Part shown: one piece after another, positions 1 to 8,452 of the stretch
Position numbering within the stretch: the first letter of the stretch is position 1
Layout: every line of letters starts with the position of its first letter
Assembly: GCF_024653915.1 (NCBI RefSeq)
Contig: NZ_JANLGY010000026.1
Location: forward strand, 18,193 to 82,192
Direction: 5' to 3'
From: Sulfuricaulis sp.
Lineage (GTDB): Bacteria; Pseudomonadota; Gammaproteobacteria; Acidiferrobacterales; Sulfurifustaceae
DNA: 64,000 nucleotides
Position numbers and translations under genes: made by a program
The notes under the pieces: generated by a model
The model's database searches: none
What the model saw: the letters and a program-made list of their open reading frames with translations, nothing else
What the model was told of the DNA's origin: nothing

Positions 1-1027
1 CGCCTTGCTCAAGTAGCCAGTTACACAATTCAACTGCCAATGATCGGCGCAGGGTATCGGTGCCAGGCTTGTACGTCAGCCCCCAGACAACAACGACTAC
101 GCCATCCAGACTTGGCATGAGTGCTTTCAGCTTACGACGCACCCAAGACTTGTGACCATCGTTGCTCGTCTTCACTGATTCGAGCAAGGGAATGGAAATC
201 TGATGCCTTTGGCTAACTACTTTTAAAAATTCAATATCGCGAGCCAATGTTCCCCCAGCGAAAGCTCCCCCAGGCGAAAGATAAGCCTTAGGGCCAATCC
301 GATTCTCGGATTTAAGTCCGCGCTCCACCTCTTTGGCGTCTGCACCGACCATTTCACAGATTGAAGCAATTTCGTTGGCGAAGACGACCGAGGTTGCCAA
401 AAAAGCATTGATCGCGTGCTTGGTCATTTCCGCCGATTCCACCGACATCCATTCGATTCGACCGGTAATCGGTTGTAGCAATCGTCCAATTCGCTCCTTA
501 TCTCGTTCAGAACGCACTCCGACGACGACACGGTCAGGCTTTAAAAACACATCCAGCGCTTTGCCCAGTCGCAGGTTTTCTGGTGAGTAAGCAAAGCTCA
601 ATGCCTTTCCAGGACAGAGTTTGTCTGCAATTGCCTCCATCCGTCGAATCGAGCCTACCGGCATCTGCGAAGACACCAGCACAACCGAATTGGTCGGCAG
701 GTATGGCAGCACGGCCGCTACCTGGGCAACAACAAAATTGACATCAGCCACATCATCTTCATCGACGGGCGTGTCATAGGCGACCCAGAGTAGTTCGATG
801 TCGCTTGGCAGTTCTTCAAGGCTTGCAGTAAATCGCAGATGCCCTGAATCCAGGCTTGTCCGAATCATGTCCTCCAAGCCTGGCTCGAAAATGGGAGGCT
901 TGCCTGCCCGAAGCCCTCGAATTACATCTTCATCGAGATCAAAACCAACGACCGTATGTCCAACTGAAGCAAGGCATCCCGCAGTGACTGACCCAAGGTG
1001 CCAAAGCCCCTGAACACAAACGTTCAT
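1..1027 (-). CDS. UDP-glucose/GDP-mannose dehydrogenase family protein lacking the catalytic Cys (partial)
   Basis: The gene starts with ATG at 1027 and runs off the left edge, leaving about 342 residues. The fold is that of nucleotide-sugar 6-dehydrogenases: an N-terminal Rossmann domain (GLWHLG at residues 7-12 replaces the usual GxGYVG), a YSPENLRLG segment, and the central helix AEMTKHAINAFLATSV with its conserved Lys and Asn. The family active-site loop GGSCFPKD reads GGTLARD here, so the thioester-forming Cys is Thr260. The start overlaps the stop of the upstream epimerase gene by one base (TGATG), indicating coupled translation. Full NAD-dependent oxidation to a uronate would normally need the Cys, so the product may be an aldehyde, or the protein may have another role. 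Family assignment is secure; function is not. Confidence 0.85.
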   Translation of the reverse strand, partial: MNVCVQGLWHLGSVTAGCLASVGHTVVGFDLDEDVIRGLRAGKPPIFEPGLEDMIRTSLDSGHLRFTASLEELPSDIELLWVAYDTPVDEDDVADVNFVVAQVAAVLPYLPTNSVVLVSSQMPVGSIRRMEAIADKLCPGKALSFAYSPENLRLGKALDVFLKPDRVVVGVRSERDKERIGRLLQPITGRIEWMSVESAEMTKHAINAFLATSVVFANEIASICEMVGADAKEVERGLKSENRIGPKAYLSPGGAFAGGTLARDIEFLKVVSQRHQISIPLLESVKTSNDGHKSWVRRKLKALMPSLDGVVVVVWGLTYKPGTDTLRRSLAVELCNWLLEQG

Positions 1028-1986
1028 CAACGAGCCCCCATGACCCACTCATTAGCTTTCAGGAACTCCACAGTTTTAACAACACCTTCACGAATGGAGT
1101 GCTTCGGCTCCCAACCCAATGACCTGATTCCCCTGGTGTCCAAGAATATGAACGGGTTGTCTCCAATCCAGCCACGATCTCCACCTGTGTATTTCATCTG
1201 AGGCTTGGCGCCAAGCGCTTGACTAATCCAGCCGATGGAATCGTTAACCTCGCAATAGCCATCCACCCCCAAGTTGAAGATATTGACTTTGCCATTCGCC
1301 TTCTCAACGGCAACTTGCATCGCATCGAGGCAATCCTGGATGTAGAGATACGATTTACGCTGCTTGCCGTTGCCCAGAACCCGCAACTGTGTAGGGTCTG
1401 CTTTCAATTGTTTGTAGAAATCGTATACATGCCCATGCGTATAGCGTTCTCCGAGAATGGAAACAAAACGGAAAATCCATGACTGGAAACCGAAACCTTC
1501 ACAATACGCCGCAATCAGCCCCTCACCCGCAAGCTTTGAAGCGCCATAAAGAGAGGTTTGAACCGGGAACGGCGCATCCTCCGGCGTGGGGATCATCGCT
1601 GCCTCGCCATAGACAGACCCGGTGGAAGAAAACCCAATCCGCTTGATGCCATTGGACCGCATCGCCTCCAGCACATTGAAAGTGGCGATCGTGTTCTGCT
1701 CCAAGTCCTTGCGCGGATGCTCCGTACCGAAACGGACATCCGCATTAGCGGCAAAGTGGAACACCGTATCGCCTCCGGCGAACGCTTTGGTCAAGGACGG
1801 AAGATCAAGTAGGTCACCTTCAATCAGGCAGAAAGACGTGCTCTTCAAAGCCCCTTCGAGAAATCGGCGTTGGCCCGTAGAGAAGTTGTCAATCCCGGTG
1901 ACACGATGCCCTTGGGCGAGAAGCCGGTCGACGAGGCTGCTGCCGATGAAGCCGGCGCAGCCGGTAATAATGAAATGCCTAACCAT
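1027..1986 (-). CDS. NAD-dependent epimerase/dehydratase (nucleotide-sugar epimerase)
   Basis: This extended short-chain dehydrogenase of about 319 residues resembles UDP-glucose 4-epimerases and probably interconverts a nucleotide sugar for the polysaccharide locus. Visible motifs are the nucleotide-binding GCAGFIGSSL near the N-terminus, the SSTGSVYGE segment carrying the catalytic Ser/Thr, and SLYGASK, the YxxxK catalytic pair. I chose ATG at 1986 because AAAGG lies 8 bases upstream; an ATG at 1992 is in frame and also possible. It is translationally coupled to the Cys-less dehydrogenase downstream, so the two may act in sequence on one sugar nucleotide. The exact substrate cannot be read from the sequence. 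Confidence 0.88.
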   Translation of the reverse strand: MVRHFIITGCAGFIGSSLVDRLLAQGHRVTGIDNFSTGQRRFLEGALKSTSFCLIEGDLLDLPSLTKAFAGGDTVFHFAANADVRFGTEHPRKDLEQNTIATFNVLEAMRSNGIKRIGFSSTGSVYGEAAMIPTPEDAPFPVQTSLYGASKLAGEGLIAAYCEGFGFQSWIFRFVSILGERYTHGHVYDFYKQLKADPTQLRVLGNGKQRKSYLYIQDCLDAMQVAVEKANGKVNIFNLGVDGYCEVNDSIGWISQALGAKPQMKYTGGDRGWIGDNPFIFLDTRGIRSLGWEPKHSIREGVVKTVEFLKANEWVMGAR

Positions 1987-2085
1987 GAACATAACCTTTT
2001 TTTAAAATCCAATGCTTTGAAAGCAAGTAACCAACCACCATATAGACGGGGACAATGAGGGAGATATCAACCATGTCGAACTCTC

Positions 2086-2534
2086 TTACAGATTTTCAAT
2101 GTATGAAAACAAAATCCGCATGCAAGAACGCCGGTGGGCCGCACTAACCAGTAGGCGAACCTGTTCCGGGTCTCTCGGCAGTGTTTTTCCGCTCACCACG
2201 TCCTTCATCGAATAGCCCATGTTCCAGAGCTTGCTGAGCATCTTGTCAACCACTTGGGGATTCTTTGCATACACGTAGGGCGCGCCAGTTCCAGCAGGAT
2301 TCTGGGCTTGTGCCTGCCGATCGTTTCCGTGCGCCGCACAACACCTCGAATTCGTGGCCATCCACATCCAGTTTCACTTGAACCCACAACGCAAGCTGCC
2401 CCCCAGTTACTGGCGATGCGCTCATGAAATTCTGCAACCCAAGGGGATCGCCACAACCAAAGAGACTGTAGCGCATCAACTAACAAGTTCGGATTCGAAA
2501 GAGAAAAAATTTCTGCTTCAGTGGCTAAAGTCAT
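2086..2534 (-). pseudogene. Broken FkbM-type methyltransferase remnant
   Basis: Pieces of an FkbM-family SAM methyltransferase C-terminal half lie in three reading frames. VKLDVDGHEFEVL is in one frame (near 2380-2345), ETIGRHKPRILLELA continues in a second (near 2330-2285), and PYVYAKNPQVVDKML with the final helix follows in the third (near 2285-2140). At least two frameshifts separate them. The SAM-binding N-terminal half expected of FkbM proteins is absent. The only plausible start, ATG at 2534, overlaps the stop of the upstream glycosyltransferase as ATGA, so this was once a coupled operon gene. An intact FkbM paralogue lies at 6220-7206. Confidence 0.75.
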
Positions 2535-3787
2535 TGAAGGGGAGCGCCGTGAGTCATCTGCCTACGGAAAAGCCTCCGGTTAGATTCCATCACATCCACA
2601 TCCGATCCGACACGTTTCGCATACGCTGTAGCCCGTACCAAAGTTACGCGCGTGGACTCTGAATTCCAGTCGGCCACGTCCTCGATCACACGCACGAAGG
2701 CCGACGGATCACCGAGCGGCAGGGCCCAGCCGACTCCATGCTGCTCCAGGTCGCGCCACGGGGTTTGGTCACTCAACAGCACTGGCGTCCCGGCGCACAG
2801 CGCCTCGTAGATCACATGCCCGAAATTCTCGCCCCGGGTGGGGAAAAAGAATAGGTCGTGCTGAGTAAAAATCGCCACAACGTGCTGGTGTTCAACGCTT
2901 CCGCAATAAGTGGCTTCAACATGTGCCGGCAGGGCCGCTATCAAACGCTGACATTCGGCCCAGTACGCGGGCTCTTCCTGCGGGCCATAGATACTAAACC
3001 TTATGGGCACGCGCACCTGTGCGAGAACCCGCAGTGCGTAGTCCAGGTTTTTCTTTGGCGAGATGCGCGACAGGAAGCAAAGCCTCAATGGCTCGCCCGC
3101 AGATCGGAATTCGCGATTGTTCCGATGCACTGCGCCTTGCAATCCTTCTGAGGGGTTGAAGGCAATCTGAACAGGCACTTCCAAATCTCCAGACTCTCCT
3201 GTTGCCGCCTCCCCAACGATATCGGCTGCCACTACCATTTCCCCCCTCTGGTTGAGCGGGTTCATCACAAGCATGATGTCGGCTACCTCAAGCTCGCTCG
3301 ATGCCTGCCATATCGCTTCACGGCACAAACCCAGCTTGCGCATCACCGCGATGTACGCCGCCTTCTTCCAACGCTTAATCTCCAGCGCTCCCACGGAAAA
3401 TTCGCCCCGCGGAGCGATCACCAGCGCGCTGGCGGGCGCCCAGCCAAGGTAACGTGCCAACAGTGGTTTGAAGGTGAACACCGGGTCAAAAAAGCTGTTT
3501 AGGTATTGCACGTCGTGCGGAGTTTGTTGCATGATCTGTGAGATTCGTCGCAACGAACGTGAGCCCGGGCTCGCGTAGTACACTTGCGCATTCCCGACCC
3601 GGTTCCAGCGATCGACCTGTACCCCTCCATACGCCTGGGCGTCGTCGATGTCACGATCCGTAGTGACGATACGAAAATCAAACTCGTCGCCCAGTCGTTC
3701 CACCATGTTGGCGATAGTGCGCATAGCTCCACCTGCACGGTATCCCGGTAGGTAATACCTCGAGAAGGTCAGGATCGTCGGCCTCAC
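2531..3787 (-). CDS. Glycosyltransferase, GT4-like (GT-B fold)
   Basis: This 418-residue protein most likely transfers a sugar from a nucleotide donor to the growing lipid-linked repeat unit on the cytoplasmic face. The N-terminal domain has the GT-B acceptor-side pattern with a glycine-rich segment (YRAGGAMRT). The C-terminal donor domain has RISPKKNLDYAL and the Glu-containing motif GENFGHVIYEALCAGTP, the EX7E pattern of retaining GT4 enzymes. The start is GTG, overlapping the upstream gene stop as GTGA, so translation is coupled. Donor and acceptor cannot be predicted. The 3' end overlaps the degraded FkbM gene. Confidence 0.88.
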   Translation of the reverse strand: MRPTILTFSRYYLPGYRAGGAMRTIANMVERLGDEFDFRIVTTDRDIDDAQAYGGVQVDRWNRVGNAQVYYASPGSRSLRRISQIMQQTPHDVQYLNSFFDPVFTFKPLLARYLGWAPASALVIAPRGEFSVGALEIKRWKKAAYIAVMRKLGLCREAIWQASSELEVADIMLVMNPLNQRGEMVVAADIVGEAATGESGDLEVPVQIAFNPSEGLQGAVHRNNREFRSAGEPLRLCFLSRISPKKNLDYALRVLAQVRVPIRFSIYGPQEEPAYWAECQRLIAALPAHVEATYCGSVEHQHVVAIFTQHDLFFFPTRGENFGHVIYEALCAGTPVLLSDQTPWRDLEQHGVGWALPLGDPSAFVRVIEDVADWNSESTRVTLVRATAYAKRVGSDVDVMESNRRLFRRQMTHGAPLQ

Positions 3788-5079
3788 AGTATCGCGCCCT
3801 GACCTTCATGCGATGAAAGAGACCGAACTGCCTTCCTCTGTGCCTTAGGCAACATCCGCTCCCATATGTCAAGGAGGGTATTGGCTGCAATCACCTCGGC
3901 GTACCGCTGCTCGATCGTGACACGTCCTCGTTGGCCCATTGCGCGATTCATCTCCTCATCCATACAGAGTCGCGCCAGCCGATCCGCAAGCGACCCAGAA
4001 TCATTCAACGGGACCAAGAATCCGTCTTCCCCATCTGCGATGATACCGTCCGGCCCGCCACTTCGCGTGGATACTACTGGCACACCACAGGCCATGGCTT
4101 CGAGGATAACCAGGCCAAACCCCTCCTCATCCGAAGGTAAAGCGAATGCTGTCGCTCGCTGATACAGGGCAACCAGTTCTTCCGTTGAGGGGCGTGCCAC
4201 ATGGCGGACTCGGTCGCCCAACCCCAACATCCGAACGCGATCCCAATACGACAGGGGCGGCTCGCCTGAGCCCGCCGTCACAAGATTAACCCGACCCAAC
4301 GCCAGCGGGAGACGGTCAAACGCCTCTAACAGCAAGCCAATGTTCTTACGTGGATCATCTAGCCGGCCTACGCAGAGGATGTACGGATCCTGGGCCGGCA
4401 TCCGCTCGCACAGCGGATGGAACATGGCAGCGTCCACACCGGGTGGTGCGTAGCGGATATCGACGTCGCTGCGTCCTGCGTTAATCGTGCGCGCGTAATC
4501 AAGCATCCACGGATTCATGACTTGTATCGCATCCACCTTACGAAGCGCACTGTCATCAAGCCGGTTGGTGACCGCCGTCATGGCCTTACGCCACCAACCA
4601 GCCGGTCCTTGCGGACGGTAATCTCGGCGCCGGCGCTCAACCACGGCCCGAGTGGCACACAGAACCGCAACGGGCTTTCCCAGCCCACAAACCGAAAGGG
4701 CCCAAGCTGGAGATCCACAGACAACCTGCACAAGGTCACAGTCAGCAATGGCATTGGCAATCACCTTGCGTTGCCGGTAACGCTGAAATTCGAGCTCGGC
4801 CAGCCAGGCACCCACATGCGTGAAGGACCTCCCGCGCCATAAGCCATCACGGGCTTTCGGACTGGAAATCCACGTGGAAGGCGACAGCAATCTTGCTGAC
4901 TCTGGGTCGGCCGCCGATGTAGCCAAGGATACGAGGTGCGCCTTCAGAAAACCTGTGCGCTCGATCGTGCGCACAATGAAGTCCGCAACTTGGGATATGC
5001 CGCCACTATGATCTAGTAAAGGCACTACAACTGCTATCTGCGCAATCTTCCCAGTACTGTTGGCACGAGAGATAGTCAT
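3784..5079 (-). CDS. Glycosyltransferase family 4
   Basis: This is a 431-residue GT-B glycosyltransferase. The N-terminal domain opens with a Rossmann-like strand followed by DHSGGISQV. The C-terminal domain has LCVGRLDDPRKNIGLLLEAF, the donor-binding start typical of GT4, then EEGFGLVILEAMACGVPVV with the paired glutamates, and SGGPDGI. It is one of four GT-B enzymes at the distal end of the locus. Its stop overlaps the start of the next glycosyltransferase by four bases. The role is assembly of the repeat unit; linkage and sugar are unknown. Confidence 0.9.
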   Translation of the reverse strand: MTISRANSTGKIAQIAVVVPLLDHSGGISQVADFIVRTIERTGFLKAHLVSLATSAADPESARLLSPSTWISSPKARDGLWRGRSFTHVGAWLAELEFQRYRQRKVIANAIADCDLVQVVCGSPAWALSVCGLGKPVAVLCATRAVVERRRRDYRPQGPAGWWRKAMTAVTNRLDDSALRKVDAIQVMNPWMLDYARTINAGRSDVDIRYAPPGVDAAMFHPLCERMPAQDPYILCVGRLDDPRKNIGLLLEAFDRLPLALGRVNLVTAGSGEPPLSYWDRVRMLGLGDRVRHVARPSTEELVALYQRATAFALPSDEEGFGLVILEAMACGVPVVSTRSGGPDGIIADGEDGFLVPLNDSGSLADRLARLCMDEEMNRAMGQRGRVTIEQRYAEVIAANTLLDIWERMLPKAQRKAVRSLSSHEGQGAIL

Positions 5080-5134
5080 GAAAGTAATCGACTCCCAACC
5101 AGGGGGTAAGTGATGGTGAGCGCTCCCATCGCGT

Positions 5135-6184
5135 TCACTTCAGACAAGCATCTTCAACGGATTTTACCAGCCCCACCATTAACTCCTGCCAAGAGTAACC
5201 ACTGGCAATGCAACGCTCATGTCCAGCTGCCGCAATTTTTTCCCGCTCGGTATCATGCTTCAAGTAATAACGGGCCTTGTCCGCAAGTTCCTCCGCCGAA
5301 CCAAAAAACTCAGCCTCCCTGCCTTCATTATAAAAACCCTGATGTTCAATGGTACGCTGTGCCAGCAGGAACCCTCCCGCCGCGGGGATTTCGAATGTCC
5401 GCCCCGACGACAGGTTTCGACTCTGGGCAGAATTGATCCCTAAGTTAATTTTTGTTGAAATGATGGCTGTAGCGTATTCTTCTTTTGGAACGGCAGAAGG
5501 CTCAATTACAGACCTTAACACTCGCTTATTCCTCGCCTTACGCCAGGATGACCCACGAACCCGAAGTGGCAAACCCAGACTAACGAGCAACAGGAAGATT
5601 TCTTCTGTCGCCGGCTCCCAGTGTCCGATAAAACCCACCGCCGCACCAAGTCGTTGAGCCTCTGCCACCGTTACCACATGGGGTTTAAAAAGTTCTCGAT
5701 TGTAACCCAATTGCGAGAGTATAACCTGCCTAGCTCCAAGTGCCTTGAGTTCTTCGACGTTGAATCGGTTGGTAGTAAAATAAACGTCATATTCTTTAAT
5801 GCCTGGCAAATGAAGCCGCCAACCGTTTCGAGAGTAGCAAATATCGTCCGTATTGTAGCAAACGAGAAACGCACCGGTTTCCTTTTTGATCGCCTGAAGT
5901 GTATCCCGCGACACATAGTGACCCTTATCAATCCACAGAACGTCAGGCCGATGCTGACGTGCCATGTCCAATAAGCACCGGTTGTATTGCCAGATCCCGG
6001 GACCAATTCCCGATAGTGTCTGCAACGATTTAAACTTTTGCCCAAGAGATCCGAGAAACGCAGGGTATCTGAAAAACGGCTCAAAACTCAGGGTTACCAC
6101 CTCCCTGCCCATGTCTACCAGCCCACAACGGCGAGCTTCGCATGTGCCGGAACCAACTAGCGATCCGGTATAAAGGTATTTCAC
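5135..6184 (-). CDS. CgeB-like glycosyltransferase
   Basis: This 349-residue protein resembles the CgeB/DUF3880-type GT-B glycosyltransferases. The N-terminal half has a Rossmann-like alternation ending in VCYNTDDI and YDVYFTTNRFNVEELKALGA. The C-terminal half begins AAVGFIGHWEPATEE and contains INLGINSAQSRNLSSGRTFEIPAAGGF, the family region where a mutable acidic/arginine cluster sits before a glycine turn, followed by GFYNEGREAEFF. The usual EX7E motif of GT4 is not evident. It lies in the middle of the distal glycosyltransferase cluster with a 55-base gap to its neighbour. Substrate unknown. Confidence 0.75.
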   Translation of the reverse strand: MKYLYTGSLVGSGTCEARRCGLVDMGREVVTLSFEPFFRYPAFLGSLGQKFKSLQTLSGIGPGIWQYNRCLLDMARQHRPDVLWIDKGHYVSRDTLQAIKKETGAFLVCYNTDDICYSRNGWRLHLPGIKEYDVYFTTNRFNVEELKALGARQVILSQLGYNRELFKPHVVTVAEAQRLGAAVGFIGHWEPATEEIFLLLVSLGLPLRVRGSSWRKARNKRVLRSVIEPSAVPKEEYATAIISTKINLGINSAQSRNLSSGRTFEIPAAGGFLLAQRTIEHQGFYNEGREAEFFGSAEELADKARYYLKHDTEREKIAAAGHERCIASGYSWQELMVGLVKSVEDACLK

Positions 6185-6219
6185 TGTAATTTTCGAAAAA
6201 AGGAGAATGATTACTTAAA

Positions 6220-7206
6220 TTAGCTAGTATGAGGACTTGTTGCCAATTCCTCAGGCACGGCAAGCGCATCAAAATCCTGCCCCATCACTAGATCGTCTTG
6301 CCGGACCTCTGGAAGCCCACGCCACTCGTCACGCTTGGCATGATGAACAGGTTTGACGCATCGAGGGTCGATGTGAAATAAACGGTATCGTGAAAGGGAA
6401 AGCTGCTGGATCAAATCTTCTCCGGTTGTTCCGGCTGCAGCCAAGCGCAGAGGGTTGATCTCAATAAGAAGGTAGGGGCGCGATTGTTCCAGGATAGACA
6501 TGGCCCCTGTCAAGACCTCCTTCTCAAGCCCTTCCACATCGATCTTGATGACTGTCGGAGATAATCCATGTTCACGGCAATATGCATCGAGCGTTGTCAC
6601 CCTAACCATCGTTTTCCCCGCCTTCGGCAAGAAGGAGAATCCACCCGCAGGCTCATGGGCCATCGTCGACCATCCGGATCTGGCACTAATTGTCAGCTCG
6701 CCTTCACCTTCTACCGCCCCTACAGCACATGGATTGGCTACCATCTCAAACAAACTGCTATTCAGACTTTGGTTTTCCGACAGCCATGTAAACACACCCG
6801 GATCGGGCTCAAAGCAGTGCGCAACAATTTTGCCTTCTTTTGAACGTACCTTGCTGCAGGCCAGCAATGTGACAAAACCAACGTTCGCGCCCACATCAAG
6901 GAATGTCACGGGCGGCTGCAATATCATATTTAATACCCGATCCATGTGACGATAGACAAAACCGCACGCTGCCATCACGGATGGATAAGAATCGCTATCG
7001 CAATACATTCTGAAGCGATCCTGATACGACACCGTTCTTATGCCGCTTCCAACAACTAAATGACGCAGAATCCAAGCCATGCGTGGAAGCCCGCGTGGTA
7101 CAGCGTAGCGTGATATTTCCTGCGCCAATCGCATCAGCGGCCGTGACACAAACGGGGACAATGGGTAGACAGGGCGTGAAATCGGGGAAGGTGTGTTCTC
7201 GTGCAA
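6220..7206 (-). CDS. FkbM family SAM-dependent methyltransferase
   Basis: FkbM enzymes O-methylate sugars and other small acceptors. The SAM-binding motif FLDVGANVGFVTLL and the second signature VIKIDVEGLEKEVLTGAM are both intact, followed by RPYLLIEINPLRL. I place the start at a TTG at 7206 because AGGAGA lies 9 bases upstream. A longer frame opens at 7326, but it would overlap the upstream glycosyltransferase by 83 bases and adds no recognisable sequence. The result is 328 residues. It probably caps or decorates a sugar of the polysaccharide. A decayed paralogue is at 2086-2534. Confidence 0.85.
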   Translation of the reverse strand: MHENTPSPISRPVYPLSPFVSRPLMRLAQEISRYAVPRGLPRMAWILRHLVVGSGIRTVSYQDRFRMYCDSDSYPSVMAACGFVYRHMDRVLNMILQPPVTFLDVGANVGFVTLLACSKVRSKEGKIVAHCFEPDPGVFTWLSENQSLNSSLFEMVANPCAVGAVEGEGELTISARSGWSTMAHEPAGGFSFLPKAGKTMVRVTTLDAYCREHGLSPTVIKIDVEGLEKEVLTGAMSILEQSRPYLLIEINPLRLAAAGTTGEDLIQQLSLSRYRLFHIDPRCVKPVHHAKRDEWRGLPEVRQDDLVMGQDFDALAVPEELATSPHTS

Positions 7207-7215
7207 GGTAATCGA

Positions 7216-7221
7216 TCTCCT
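7216..7221 (-). promoter_or_regulatory. Ribosome binding site deciding a TTG start
   Basis: AGGAGA on the minus strand sits 9 bases before the TTG at 7206. It is the strongest Shine-Dalgarno in the area and is the reason for choosing the non-ATG start of the FkbM methyltransferase. Confidence 0.6.
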
Positions 7222-7243
7222 GTTAAATACTAAGCCATATGCT

Positions 7244-8383
7244 TCAGCGAACAGCCCCGGCCTTGATGGCTGCTTCAAATGCATTCCGATACTGCAAGCC
7301 GACCACGCGATGATAGAACACCTCACGAAACCGCCTGATGGCAGAGAGCGCGTAGTTCATGCGAATGTTCCTGTCCTGAGCCAACAGCGTCAGCCCTTCG
7401 GCGATTTCCTCCGGCGACGCTGGGTCAACCGCTATACCGGCCCTGCCATAACCCAGCATCCAATCCTGGGGGTCGGTGTTGCTGGAGATTATCGCGCAAC
7501 CACCGGCCATGGCTTCCACGATCACCCGGCCGTAAGTGTCAAACTGCGTAGGAAATACGAAGATATGTGCTTTCCGCATAAGTTCAGTCATATATGAGGC
7601 TCCAACATTGGATAAGACTTCAGCTACTTTCTCTATTCCCGGCACCAGCCCGTCCTGAAAATTGGAGACAACCTTTAATTTGAGTCTGTCCTTCACTGGC
7701 TTTTCTAGCATGCGGAATGCTTCAAGGACCTGTGGCAATCCTTTGCGACGAGCTGCCCCACCAACGAATAGAACTTGGAGCTTTTCATCCTCTTGAGCCT
7801 TTTGCACAATATAATCATCCGTGACCGGCTCGAGATAGGGCATGTAGATGGGAACCTGTAAAATGCGGCCTCTTGCCTCCGGCACATATTGATCAAATCG
7901 GGCCTTTGACGCGGGGGTTGTGGTCAATATCACTTGGGCACGCTCCGTTGCCCATCGTTTGGCGTGAATCTCGCGTGGAAGACAGTGGAGCACACCCGCC
8001 ATTTTCATGTACCGTTCCGAGGCAAAGTACTCTACCGCCACAAGCGGCGTAGAACTTCCATGCCCGGTCAGGGGAATATGACTATGGGCGAAAATCACGT
8101 CCGGATGGATATCACGCAAGTAATTACCCGGCAGATATGATACGCACTGCAAATTAAATAAAGGCTGAAGTATTCTCAGGTTCCTTTTCAGCAGTCGAAG
8201 TTTGTGAGCGGCATGCAAGATCAGGGCCCGCACATTGGCAGCTGCTATCGCGGCGGGAGACCGTACCTGCACAAACTGCATATCAGGAAACTGATTCCCC
8301 ATTGCGGATACTTCCGTGTTGGCATAGTAGTCTCCCACGTGGCTCAACAAAAAGTATGGCCACATATTCATCAACACTTTCAT
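7244..8383 (-). CDS. Glycosyltransferase family 4
   Basis: This 379-residue GT-B protein begins MKVLMNMWPYFLLSHVGDYY. The N-terminal half is the acceptor domain (DVIFAHSHIPLTG). The donor domain begins VLFVGGAARRKGLPQVLEAF and carries FVFPTQFDTYGRVIVEAMAGGCAIISSN, a GT4 donor motif in which the first Glu of EX7E is replaced by Asp, a known variant. It follows the Wzy-like gene after a 69-base gap. It likely adds one residue of the repeat unit at the inner membrane. Confidence 0.87.
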   Translation of the reverse strand: MKVLMNMWPYFLLSHVGDYYANTEVSAMGNQFPDMQFVQVRSPAAIAAANVRALILHAAHKLRLLKRNLRILQPLFNLQCVSYLPGNYLRDIHPDVIFAHSHIPLTGHGSSTPLVAVEYFASERYMKMAGVLHCLPREIHAKRWATERAQVILTTTPASKARFDQYVPEARGRILQVPIYMPYLEPVTDDYIVQKAQEDEKLQVLFVGGAARRKGLPQVLEAFRMLEKPVKDRLKLKVVSNFQDGLVPGIEKVAEVLSNVGASYMTELMRKAHIFVFPTQFDTYGRVIVEAMAGGCAIISSNTDPQDWMLGYGRAGIAVDPASPEEIAEGLTLLAQDRNIRMNYALSAIRRFREVFYHRVVGLQYRNAFEAAIKAGAVR

Positions 8384-8452
8384 TCCACAACCGCCCCTAC
8401 CATCAATTATGATGCTGTAATTCTCGACATTGCCAGCTTGACTAAGCCGCCG

